Shown: positions 33,230 through 43,953 of the stretch, one piece after another
Numbering within the stretch: position 1 is the first letter of the stretch
How the letters are laid out: every line of letters begins with the position of its first letter
Origin: Larix kaempferi
Taxonomy: Eukaryota; Streptophyta; Pinopsida; Pinales; Pinaceae
Direction: 5' to 3'
Length of the DNA stretch: 64,000 nt
NCBI GenBank assembly: GCA_027924585.1
Contig: BSBM01000436.1
Location: forward strand, 8,199,001 to 8,263,000
Notes under the pieces: model-generated
The model's database searches: none
Told to the model about the DNA's origin: nothing
What the model saw: only the letters and a program-made list of their open reading frames with translations
Made by a program: the position numbers and the translations under genes

Positions 33230-33400
33230 CTGTCAGACTGGCAGGGTCCATCGAGGGTGAACGTTCCGAGGCAGGAGATGAATTCCGCAGGCACCTGGCG
33301 AATAGAAATCCTCGCTCTTGATGAGAATGGCGAACTCTGGTCACTCGACGAATACAAAATATGTTGAAAAACCCATTGCACTTGTTTAAATAAGGGTGGA
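33230..33400 (-). promoter_or_regulatory. Possible promoter and short first exon of the element X gene
   Basis: A TATA-like TTATTTAAAC (33396-33387) lies about 135 bp upstream of ATG 33251, which begins MDPASLT and runs to a GT donor at 33229. The spacing suits a plant transcription start. No evidence beyond sequence context supports it. Confidence 0.3.
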
Positions 33401-33535
33401 ATTTATGTCACATATGTCGAAAGGTTGGCGGATTTAATTTCACGGGGCTCGAGGTTTTCTGCCATTAAAACGGCACATGGCCTTATTTAAGACCCTACCA
33501 ACTCCGCCGGTGCACAAGGATCGAGGAGACCTTTT

Positions 33536-33980
33536 TCGCGCCAAGCGCCGAGTATCGATTTAACTTTTGCGCTAAGGCGACGAGTGTGACTTTTGCGCTT
33601 GGCGCTAGGTGCACATTTAAAAAATGATTGTGCGCTTCAAGCGGCAATCCTATCATTACGGGTGCGCTCTTGAAACTGCGGCAAAACTTGGGCTATCAAG
33701 AAAGACAGTGCGCAAACTTGCAAGCGGGAGGGATAAGTATATCTCCTGCGTCGTTGGCGCCGATTCTATCGTCATGATTTGTGCTAGGAGAAATGCGCCA
33801 ACTCATAATTCTTCTAAGAAAGCGAAATGCAACTCCAAAGGCGGGAGTGATAAGGGTGGGAAAGGCGCCTTCGACGGCCGAGAGAAGGTTACAACCTGTG
33901 CTGAGCGGCATGTGCCTTGGGAACTTAGCTTTGGGAGATGCGCCAAAGCGGTGAAGGACTTAGGGCTAAAACTTGCGCTA
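33536..33980. repeat. TGCGC motif cluster 2
   Basis: GCGCC/GCGCT/TGCGCA motifs recur in this 445-bp block, for example at about 33538, 33545, 33568, 33594, 33602, 33631, 33663, 33709, 33794, 33866, 33939 and 33974. With cluster 1 it brackets the putative first exon. Dense short motifs in subterminal DNA are typical of transposase- or repressor-binding arrays; the role here is inference. Confidence 0.6.
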
Positions 33981-34203
33981 CAGCGGGTGAGTGAAGACTA
34001 AAAGCCGCACTGAAGAGAAAAGAAAGATTTTGCCTTAGAAAAAAAATAAATGGGAAGACTCTTTTGGAAGCAAGTGATGAAATTCTGCCAAGTTAGAGAA
34101 AGAAATAAACCCGAAAGACGAAGGAAAAAACTTGCTACAAAAGTGTTGGAAGGAGGGGCCCCAAATCTTCAAAATTTTGGGGGAGGATGTTGTATCAACA
34201 ACA

Positions 34204-34208
34204 AACCC
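34204..34208. repeat. Putative right target duplication of element X
   Basis: AACCC next to ...CAACAACA. It differs from GACCC at 27672-27676 by one base. Confidence 0.5.
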
Positions 34209-34289
34209 CAAATAAACAGTATGGGGAAAGATATATTGCAAGCACTTCGTTGAAACCATTGATGCATGCAGAATTCGAAAGTGTCGGCA

Positions 34290-36420
34290 TTCCAAATCCC
34301 TATGATATGAAAACGACATGATAAAGTGTACAAGAACAATGTGAAAAAAGATGATCAACAATTTCATCTGCCTGATAGAACAATGAGCACACCAATGGCC
34401 TGATGCCTCCCTTCAGTCTGTATAAATCACTAGTGAGGATCCGATTGTGGAGAGCCAACCAAATGAAGGAGCTGACCAGAACGCACCATCGCCAAACTAA
34501 TTTATACCACCAAAATGAGGATGGAAAAGACTGGATTCTGCTATCGCATCATATGCCTCCTTTGTGGTGATATCCCCCATGCCATTGCCAATGGACCAAT
34601 GGAGTTGATACATATCTGTACAGAGTCGCACACCCGGATGTGTAAGACCCAAGACCAATGTATCCCACTCGATCCCAACTGACCCTGAAAGTCCTAAATA
34701 TGAAGCGTTGAGCCATCCAGATGCATTCTCCAACCCTTCTTGCCACTACCAAGCCTGGTTTAGAAAGAGTATACCACGATGATGAATTGCCTGTAGTGTA
34801 GAAATAGAAAAAGAGCAAGATTGTGTCAATCCACAAATCGGGTTCACCCCCACTCTTATTTGGAAACAATTCCCCAAAAACCAACCCAACCACCTGTTAA
34901 GGAGTGGGAATGTCTCCCTAGCCCCACCTAGATAGGCGAGCATTTTTCCAATTTCTTATTGCTCAATCTAATCCAATCAATTACATACATGTTTCGTAAA
35001 CATTTATCACGTACAATTAGTCCCCAAAGTCCAAGACTTGTCAATCCCCACTAGAGACTCTTCAAATGAAGTGCATTGTATACCTAGTAAATATTTCACA
35101 CCCCCAACCGCCACTATCCTGCGGAGAAGAAATCCTATCCCAAGCAACCAAGTGAATACCATGCCCCACAGGGGAGGCTTTCTAAATAAAGTTGAAAAAA
35201 GGTGCCTGATATGAATCAAGATGGATACGGGAACCTTGGCTATAGTAAACCAAAAAATTGTCATATTTGATAGAATATAATTGAGTAAAATCAAGCGCCC
35301 CCCCAATGAGAGTTTCCTGAATGTCTACGAAGAAATCTTATGCTCAATATTTTTTAATAACTAAACCCAGTCTGAGACCCGGTAGTCATTTGGTTTTAGG
35401 AAATAACCCAGATATATCAATCTTTTGTTGAGGTCCTTAATATCCAGATGGAAAAACTCACTGAACTGAACTAAAAAATCCTCCTCAAGAAAGAAAGAAT
35501 AAACACAGGATTTAGGGAGGCTGACCACCATACCTGACGCCTCCCGAAAGGTATCCAAAATATCTTTAATAATAATCCACTCCTGTAAATTCCTGATACC
35601 AAAGAGTAGAACACCATCCACAAATAGGAGGTGGGTAATGCAATGACCCGGTGAGACCTTAATACCAGAGATCTTACGTTATGATTTAACCTGCAAAATA
35701 AGCTGACTAAGCCCTTCAATAACTAATAGAAACAATAACGAAGAAAGAGGGAAACCCTGTTGCAGTCCCTGTGACGCCTTAAAGAAAGAAGTAGGGTTCC
35801 CATTGAGGAGGACTGCAAAGTTGGCAGATGTCACACATCCCATGATCCACTGCGCCACCGAGTAGTCTAATGTCGAATTGAGAATCAAGAGTGTAAGGAA
35901 AGACCGGTCCACCATATCATACGTTTTAACTAAGTTGAGTTTGAGAACACAAGAAACGATCTTCTTAATCTTTGTCGTATGTAAGGTTTCTTATGCCACC
36001 CCAATGGCATCAAAGATCAATCGATGGTCTAAAAACCCAAAGCTTTGGAAATGCCCCTAGACAGTCATGCTTTTAACTGATTTGCAATGGTCTTAGAGAT
36101 GATCTTGTAGATTATATTACAAAGTGATATCGGGAGGAAATCAACAAAGGTGGAGGGGTTTGAATTTTTTGGGATCAAGACCAAAAAGGTAGATTTAACC
36201 CCACCGGACACCCCACCAGTACAACGTACCTCCTCAACCAGTAGTACAAGTTCTGGACTTAAAAGGTAAAAAAATTGTAGAAAAAACTCACAGGTCCAAC
36301 CATCCGGCCCTAGGATCTTGCCTGATTCCTTATCCTTTAGAATACCTTCAACCTATGAAATATACACAGGACGCCCAATAACTGAACAATCCTCATCCGA
36401 AAAAATTCAAGGCATAACCT
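34290..36420 (-). pseudogene. L1-D ORF2 fragment: reverse transcriptase to zf-RVT
   Basis: This is the template-copying part of a LINE ORF2. At least four frameshifts and more than ten stops break it. The RT Asp-Asp pair reads VDG, so the polymerase site is lost. Its closest relative in the window is L1-A (shared FLKPN.Y, GWDSFILGLRHTG-like and WHWE motifs). Confidence 0.8.
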
Positions 36421-36880
36421 AAAGTACTTTGAGCTGTGATTCCAGATTAATTGTAGACAGGCATGAGAATAATTTTGAGAAAAAGTATGTAAGGGGATTG
36501 CTTCATAAAGTAAGCTATAGTGCCAAAATATATGTTCACCTTTATCCATAAATAATAATAAAAATTTGCATGACATTCCAATATATTCTTCCATTTATGT
36601 TCACATAAATTATTAGTCTATGTTTAACTTAGTTTTAAAAAAATCATGAATACAAGATATTATTAAACTAAGAATATTATTAAACTGAAAAGGAGTTTAT
36701 AATTGTATCATCCACAAATATTAAATAAAGCAATGTTTAATGTTATAATAAACACAATTAAATTATAATAATACATATACAACGTCTCATTTATTTATGT
36801 ATTTCCACATATTTAATATAAATACGAGTACACAAAAGAAGGATAAAGTGTTAAACATTTAAAATTATTTATATATCTAA

Positions 36881-37080
36881 GATACGATGGTTAGTTCATG
36901 TAATCACGAAGTAGACGTGAGATCTCTCCCTTGAAGTAGGGGAGGTCACAAATTCAACTCTTTTCAATTCCCTCAAGATGAGGTGCTTGGAACTTTGGCA
37001 CTATCAGTTTACCCTAGGTACCATTCTCAGAATGAGTGGACAATTTTACTCCAGATCAAATTTAACAATTTTCTCTCCAC
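36881..37080 (+). repeat. Possible tRNA-related SINE or degenerate repeat
   Basis: GATGGTTAGTTCATG (36886-36900) resembles an A box, and GGTCACAAATTCAACTC (36944-36960) a degenerate B box about 60 bp later. The non-tRNA tail includes AAGATGAGGTGCTTGG and TCTCAGAATGAGTGGAC. There is no poly(A) end or target duplication that I can define. Confidence 0.35.
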
Positions 37081-37118
37081 AACGACATTTAAAAATCATT
37101 CTAAATAAGTAAAAGCAT

Positions 37119-38105
37119 TTGTTGCATAATAAGGTTTTTTCGGTGAAGGATTTAGGTGGTCATCCTTCTGCAATGTTGGTGGTGGCTACCGTTTCATATT
37201 CCATTGAAGTTATGGATCATATCTCATCTGCTAACGGTAAGAGTCTATCTTCCCTATTTCTTGACTATCATTATGAAATATCTGATGCAATGTCCATAGA
37301 TGGGAAATTTATAGACCCCCTTATTTCTTTGGACCGTAGCTTATGTGTGGAACTTGATGGGATTAATTTTCTGTGGATTTTGAGTCCAGAGGGAGAGGTT
37401 GCTTCCCGGACTCTTTGGGAGAATTTAATACCCCGGTCGGATGCTTTCCCTATGTCTATGTGTGGCATTTTGGAACTCGACCAATCATCTAGCAAGCCTG
37501 GTTGGGATAGGGATTTAAGCTACCCCTTGATTTTACCCGATCTTGTGGTCGTTTATGACTCATTGATAGGTAACAAATTTTTTGACATTCGTCTTGATCT
37601 GGTGCCTATTATTAATTCATCATATGGTTTGGAAGTGATGGAGATGGAAGTTGGGTCTATTGATTCTTACCCTTTTTCCTCCCGAATATTTTTCTTATGA
37701 CATGAATGGAGGAGGTATGTCTTCGACTCCATTTCCTAGGTTTTCCTCTCCTGTGACCAATTTTCCCGAGGTGTCAAAAGTCCCTATTATTTCTCATGGA
37801 TGTGGTGACATTTATTTAGGTAGTTCTGGTGATTTTAAGGACAAACCTAATTTTCTGGGAACTTTTGGTGGGGATCTTGGATTTTTATCCGTGTCAGGAA
37901 TATCCTAATACTTCTTCAAGACTTGAAGTCTATCTAAGGCAAATTTGGTGCCGGGGTCAGGAGGGGGTATTACCCAAGAATCCTCGATTGTTTCTTCCAG
38001 GCTTCGGGGTCGTAGATCAATCATGGCTTCTGTGTGGGAATAATCTCCCCTTGATGTTAAGGTATGGCATCAAAAAACACTTAAAGGGACTGTTAGAGAA
38101 AGTAA
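37119..38105 (+). pseudogene. L1-E ORF1 C-terminal part
   Basis: Two overlapping phases (37119-37700, 37829-38173). They carry the poorly conserved ORF1 tail, with EVMEMEVGS and the subfamily tail motif RLRGRRSIMAS near 38000. The N-terminal DUF4283 and the zinc knuckle are missing, which fits 5' truncation. Confidence 0.55.
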
Positions 38106-38126
38106 TCCTTATATTAGGGTTTCCCC

Positions 38127-41100
38127 ATGATTTTGATGTCCCTGCATTGTACAAGGTTGTGGATTCCCTCTAAAAATATGGCCCTAAAAAGATTGTTGTC
38201 TTCTAATAATCTGTCGGTGATCCTTATTCAGGAATCTCTTACCTGTGGTGACTCTATTCTGGTTGATTTAAGGAAATTACTGCTTGGTTTGGACTGTGTT
38301 TGCCTTGATTCATCTGGAAGGTCTGGGGTCCTCATCATTGGTTGGCTCTCTAGGTATTTTCTATGCACAAGCAATTGGGTTGTTATGACAGGCTTGGGCA
38401 CTGTTCCCTTTTCAAGGGAATCCAGAAAGGTTTTTACTATTATCAACATCTATGGTCCTTATATCCAGAGGGTGGCACATTGGAAGAAGTTGTTTAGATT
38501 TGGACTGTTAATTGTGGACTCATTAGGCAGAAATTTGGTTGAAGCAGAGATTTGGGGTTGTAATGTTCATAATGACTCATTATCCGATTACTTTGTTAGA
38601 AGGTTGGATGAGAACTCCCTGTTTGATATTCTTCCTATCAGATTAAGTCCTACATGGAAGAACATGAGAGCGGGATAGGGTAGGATAGCCAAAAGGTTGG
38701 ATAGATTTTTAATTAATGTGGTATTTTACACTCTGCTGCTAGTATAAATTAGTGGGTAGGTGAAGGGGGGGGGGGGAGTTTGATCACTTCCCCATCTTTC
38801 TGCAGGTGATGGAGGTCCGGGAAAAACCTCCCAGCCCCTTCAAGTTCAACTCTTCTTTGATGGATGATGAAGATGATATGTTTTTGGTAAAAAGTTTGTG
38901 GACTCCTTTTAATGCCAACAATCAAGAATCAACAAGGATTCAGTTCCTGAATAATCTTAAGAAGATTAAAGCTCGTACCATCTCTTGGGTTGCTAAGAGG
39001 AGGAAGAATCGGGAAAATGAGCTCTGCAAGATTGAATCTTTGCTGGAATTCTCTCATGTTGATAACCCGAAAGGTTATTCATTCGTTAAACATAAAAACG
39101 CATATTGTTGACCTTGAGACCATGAGAAGGAAGATTTTGAATGAGGAAGATGTATATTTGAGGTTAAAAAGTAGAGCCATATGGCTTCAGAAAGGGGATG
39201 ACAACTCTAAAATTTTCCATAACTATGTCAGGCATAGAACAACACAAATTCTCTATGGCACCTTGAGGAGGATGGTGGTAATCAGGTGGATGGATTCAAG
39301 AATCAAGCTAGGGCAGGGGTAAACCACTTCAACAACTTATTCAAGGAGGATGACAGTGCATCTATTTCCTAGATGGTAAGATTGAATGCTTTTTACCCAT
39401 ATTTTATTAATGAGGATCAAAACCTGTCACTAATGGAGGTTGTGTCCCTTGAGGAATTGAAGGAGGTTTTGAATTCAATGTAGAAGGAAAAAATTCCCGG
39501 GCTAGATGGATGACCTGTGGAGTTTTTTATTGGATTTATGGACCTTTTTGAGCTGGATCTTCTAGCAGTCATTGAAGAGTCAAGTATCAATGGTAGGATC
39601 TTGGATGCTTTTAATTATTCCTTTATAACTCTCATTCCTAAGAGTGATAGAGATGACAAATTGGAGGACTTCAAGCCCATTTCATTGTGCAATTGCATAT
39701 ACAAATTGATTGCTAAGGTAATTGCAAGAAGAATCAGGGCATCTTGTCAAGGGAAGTTCTTCAAGAGCAATTTTATTTTTTAGAGGGTAGGAGAATTCTT
39801 GATCCAATAGGTACAACTTAGGAAGTTTTACATTCAACTAAGTTAAACAAATTTCCTGATGTCATAGTTAAGGTAGATTTGACTAAACCCTATGATCGAG
39901 TTAACTGGATTTACTTAAGATTGGTGCTGCTCCAGGTTGGTTTCCACCTTCAGTTTGTGAATTGGATATTATCTTGTGTTCAATCAATTTCATTTGTAGT
40001 TTTGATTATTGACTCAACTTCATCCTTCTTTAGGCCTGCAGGGGCTTGAGGCAAAGATGTCCCCTAGCTCCTCTATTGTTCATTATGGTTGTGGAGGGAT
40101 TGAGTAGATCCATTAATCATGCCAAGATCAATGAGTTCCTCGGAGGGATTAGGACTGGGGGTAATGTATGTATATCTCATTTACTTTTTGTAGATGATAT
40201 TTTGCTTTTCTCTCAGGGATCCAGGAGGGATATAGCTAAGCTCAAAGCTATTTTGGTCTTATTTTTGGAAGCTTCTGGGATGCCATATAATGTTATAAAA
40301 TATATAGTCTCATTCATGAACTTGGAACAAGAATTGATTGAATGGATTTGCACCTAGTTTGACTTTTCCATGGTGGACATATAAAACGACTTAAAGTATC
40401 TGGTTTTTATTTTAAAGCCCAATGATTATCATAGAAGGGACTGGGATTGGTTGATTGGTAAAATTGAGAATAGATTCCAGTTGTGGTGTATAAGTGGTTA
40501 TCACGTGGTGGTAGATTAATTTTGATTAAGTTTGTGTTGGAAGCTATACCTATGTATTGGGTCTCCTTGGACTACGTTCGTCTTAGCACTTTGGAACTTA
40601 TTAGGAAAATGTGCTTCAACTTTATGTGGAAAGGGATCCCATATGAGAAGTATTACCATTGGGTTGCATGGAATAAGATAAATTTTCCAAAGGATTTAGG
40701 GGCTTGGGGATTAAAGCACCCCACTTGTTTTGCAAAGGCATTGCCTACCAAGGGGGTCTCGAGAATTCTTAAGGGGGAAGGATTGTTGGTCAAAGTTGTG
40801 AACCATAAATACATCCATCCTCTCACCACTGAGGAATGGTTCAAGTCTAGAGATAAGACTCTCAGAAATGTTTCTATAACGTGGAAGACCTTAATCTTGG
40901 CGTTTGATGTGATTGGTGATTGGCTAATAATTTGGAGTGTTGGAAATGGCAGAAGGGTTGGGCTTGGCCATGATCCTTGGATTGGTTGTTTGGATGCTCA
41001 TATGTTACCTTTAACTATGACTGATAATCTTAGGGATCGAGGTCTTCTTTTTTATGGGACAAATTGAGGATGTCATCAACTCCACTCCTTTGAGACAAGC

Positions 41101-42258
41101 TTGGCTCAATTTTGAGGTTTTGGACTTTGTGGATGAAGAAAGAATTCTTTGGGATGGGTACATAAAGGCCCCGCATGATTGTCATATCCATCTGGTGGAT
41201 AAGGAAGATGCATTGATTTGGTCAAGGAATTATGTTGGTGACTTATATACTCCTTGTTTGGGTTACAAGGTCATCCATGAAGAGAAAGATCTTCCTGAGC
41301 CATCTTGGTGGACCTCTGTGCTTTGAAAATTCAAATGTCCTCTTAAGGCCAAGTTGTTTATGTGGTTGGCACTTTATAATAAGGTTCTTGTGTGGGACAA
41401 TATGATTTTGAAATTTGGGCATGGCATGAGCATATGTTCGCTATGTAAAGAAAATAATGAGAATATAAACCATATTTTTATTCATTACCCTTACATTTCT
41501 AGGACGTGGGACTATGCTTCATAGGTTAAGGGAATCCATTTTACATGGAATGGTATGGGGTTGCAAGAAGCTTTTTAGGCATGGCTTAATAATGAGGATT
41601 ATAAAGAATTTCGACTCTACTTGTCGTAATGATCTGGGGGACCTAGCTAGCCAGGAGCAATGCCATTTTTAATAATATTAGTATTGACTTGGATGTATAT
41701 GCTTCAAAAAATATAGAAATACTAAGTCATTTCCCTCAAGTTGATGGCCCTCCAAAGGTGAGAAGGGTTGTTGAGGAGGTAATTGATAAATCTAGTAGTT
41801 GGTCGTACTTTGATGGAGCTTCACATGGATTGCTAGCTATGGGAGGGGCATGGGGCATGTTACACTTATATGAATCCCATTGGATAAAGTTTTCTACAGG
41901 ACCGGGGAGGAGCTCAAATAATCATGCAGAGATGATGGATCTAAAATTAATCATGCTTTTGGCACATTCCAAGGGATTGCAGAAATTACAGGTCTTTGGG
42001 GATTTGAAGTTAGTAGTTGATTGGATGAGGATGATGAGAACCCCTAAAAATATTTTATTGAAGCTTATATATGAAGATCTATCTGGAATAACAAGTTTAT
42101 TTCAGGAAATCAACTTCTAGCATATATTCAGAGAGAGGAATTCATTGGTTGATCAACTGTCAAAGAATGGTCTTCAAGTGGGTGAAGGAGTGTGGCACCA
42201 ATGGGAACTGGTAAATGATACTTTAACAAAGCATGATCAAAGACCACATCTTGGTTGA
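38127..42258 (+). pseudogene. L1-E ORF2: endonuclease, RT, zf-RVT, RNase H, heavily frameshifted
   Basis: Endonuclease at 38127-38678 (LIQESL, SGVLIIGW, NIYGPY) and a 12-G run at 38766-38777 before FDHFPIFLQ. Linker at 38806-39330 with LKSRAIWLQKGDDNSKIFH. RT at 39517-40357 with SFITLIPKSD, CNCIYKLIAKVIARR, QRCPLAPLLFIMV and an intact FVDDILLFS near 40187. The thumb is at 40483-41067 (SRGGRLILIKFVLEA). zf-RVT is around 41430-41490 (CSLCKENNENINHIF). RNase H is at 41689-42120 (YFDGASHG, NNHAEMMDL, FGDLKLVVDW). It ends at TGA 42256-42258. It cannot be expressed as one protein. Confidence 0.83.
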
Positions 42259-42630
42259 TATCGGTCTTCAGCTAGAAATGTAGAGGAAAGAGAACATCAA
42301 GGTAGCTTTGGGTCCAAAACACACAGGTTTAAAAGATTTATCAGTTATGGTTTATTTATTTTTTGGTCACAGTTTCAACAGTTTTATATGGTGGTTTAGC
42401 CACAGATCCATAAAGCATGACTCGTATTAGATAGTATCATTATCGTTTTTTTTTTATATACTATAGTAAGTAAGGTCTAATAGGCCAAATTGACTATAGC
42501 ATAACCAATCTGATGAAGTATTTCCCTGTAAATAAATATATGGTCTCTAAACATGGTGGTTCATTTTTTAAATAAAATGAATTGTGACTTTTTCTGTGGA
42601 AAAAAATCAATATTCATAAAGAAGATATGG

Positions 42631-42631
<1 letters not shown>

Positions 42632-42668
<37 letters not shown>
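42632..42668. repeat. (TA)n microsatellite
   Basis: About 18 TA units directly downstream of the poly(A) end of L1-E. Confidence 0.9.
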
Positions 42669-42670
<2 letters not shown>

Positions 42671-42959
42671 TATATATTTGTAAGCTGCATAATTCTATTA
42701 AACAGTGGAAATAAAAAATACATAAGGAACAGTTGTCTGTGGTCGTCTAAGTATGTGGAGCCACCAACCCAGGTATTCAAAAAGATCAAAATGGTTGTGT
42801 CCATAGTTACAAAACCTCTGCCCAGAGCACAGAAAGCTAATATTTTCTAGAGAAGAACAGTGCCTATAAAAGCATATTTAAAAACAACTGAAATATACAA
42901 TATTAAGAAGCAAATTGTAACAAAAACACTCGAGGTCGCAAGTAGCTTCCGGAACCTTT

Positions 42960-43942
42960 TTACCTCACTGCATTTTCATCTGGCGGAACCTCTTCAAGAA
43001 TCGGAAAGCTGAAGTTGTCCTCCTCCGTCGCTTCCTAAGCCGACAACTTGACTGGCTGGGGTTCCACCTTGGGACAGGGCAGAATTACATCCTCATTCTC
43101 ACCACAAACCCTTTTAATTGCCATCTGACCAGTCATGGAGGGAATGGGGAAGGAATTCGTGGCAAGTTCCTTATCGCGCGACACTGTGGTTGCTGGTACA
43201 GACTCACCTCCTCTTGCCGCAACATAAATCTCCCCAGGGGATCCTTCTTCCACAATGTTGCTACCACCGGCATGGCTACCATCAGCACGGCTACCACCTA
43301 CATAAGTCTTCCCACCAAAGGTGGTTTCCAGACTTCCCAACAATCCTTCCATCTGAACCAAGTGAACCTTCAATGTCTGAGTCGTATCCCTGGCCTTGGT
43401 GTCTTCCATAAGGGCACCCAACACATGTTATTGACGAGCTAGTAGTGTTTGATGTGACCCTCATTCCTTCCAGAGGAGAGGTGGTTGGAAAGTAGGCGGG
43501 CTTCCTAGTTTTCGATGAGAATCCGAACAGGGATGGAGACCCCTTCCCCATAACCATCCGTTGCAACCTAGTCTTGGTTGGTGGCAATTCGATCAGCTCT
43601 CACTCTCCGGGTTTTTCCCCGCTGCCTTGACATAGTTACAGAGAACCAGGAGCCGGTATCAGAAGCCAAGTTCGTAGGTGGAGGCGAGGTGTCAAGGAGA
43701 ACGGAATTACTGGCAATAGCAGGAAGCGCCCGCACTGTCGTCTCAAACAGCCGTAAAACTCCCCCGTAGACATCTTAAACCTGTGCATGAAGGAGACCAT
43801 TAGAGCCACATGCATGAGCAGTATGGCGGTGGTACCCAGAGGCCAAGACCAGGTTGGCCGACATGACATGGTAGCTACCGGAGTGAATGCAACGGGGTGT
43901 AATCCCCACGACACTTTAAATGCTCCTCCTCGTTCTTGCCAT
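42960..43942 (-). pseudogene. Unrecognised coding sequence of segment Z
   Basis: It starts at ATG 43942 (MARTRRSI) and ends at TAA 42960. One phase reads LRLFETTVRALPAIASNS, DTGSWFSVTMSRQRGK and ADRIATNQ. After a shift near 43430 it reads HVLGALMEDTKARDTTQT, VQMEGLLGSLETTFGGK and VCGENEDVILPCPKVEPQ, ending EEVPPDENAVR. About six in-frame stops interrupt it, one of them TAG 43035 near the end. The second half suggests a short coiled coil followed by Gly/Ser-rich and acidic parts. I cannot assign a family; a gag-like or host protein are both possible. Confidence 0.45.
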
Positions 43943-43953
43943 GGGTTGGGCCT

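Larger units (their letters stand above)
27677..34203 (-). mobile_element. Element X: 6.5-kb insertion in L1-D with TGTTG/CAACA ends, carrying an unrecognised gene
   Basis: Both borders are fixed by the LINE it interrupts: L1-D reads ...LFIWG at 34204 and GLW.FWNSILF from 27676. On the plus strand X begins TGTTGATGCCCC and ends ATCAACAACA. The flanking pentamers GACCC (27672-27676) and AACCC (34204-34208) differ by one base, as expected of an aged 5-bp duplication. The TG...CA ends and the 5-bp size suggest an integrase-type mechanism, but I find no matching LTR pair. X holds a minus-strand gene (28572-31927), a possible upstream exon and promoter (about 33230-33400) and two clusters of a TGCGC motif. 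Confidence 0.72.
34204..36545 (-). mobile_element. L1-D, 5' part: RT and zf-RVT of a 5'-truncated LINE
   Basis: Reading downward: the linker end near 36500 (LESQLKVL.VMP), VEGILKDKE, GPDGWTCEFF, RT around 36200-35360 with GLQQGFPLSSLLF, a damaged catalytic box FVDG (FVDD in L1-A) near 35630, FLKPNDYRVSDW, then GGRLILLNYILS and FWFTIAKVP, and the zf-RVT start near 34440. It ends LFIWG at 34204, where X begins. No endonuclease remains. The 5' border is uncertain by tens of bases and no target duplication was found. Confidence 0.85.
37100..42606 (+). mobile_element. L1-E: 5'-truncated L1-type LINE
   Basis: Plus-strand remains of ORF1 C-terminus, then endonuclease, RT, zf-RVT and RNase H. The element ends TTTTTCTGTGG plus seven A (42600-42606). 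The ORF1 tail (SSRLRGRRSIMAS near 37998) matches L1-C and L1-F, so these form one subfamily. Reading phase changes many times, so it is an old copy. The 5' limit near 37100 is approximate. Confidence 0.85.

Noticed and set aside
32741-33260. Short plus-strand frames at 32741-33031 and 33048-33260
   Set aside because: They overlap the putative promoter/intron of the X gene on the opposite strand and show no conserved pattern.
33624-34001. 125-codon plus-strand frame in element X
   Set aside because: It lies inside the GC-rich TGCGC cluster, has no recognisable domain and runs against the X gene; probably chance.
27677-34203. Element X as a standard LTR retrotransposon with two LTRs
   Set aside because: The ends are TG...CA, but comparing the terminal 1.5 kb of each side by eye showed no repeated sequence, and no gag/pol, primer-binding site or clear polypurine tract was found.
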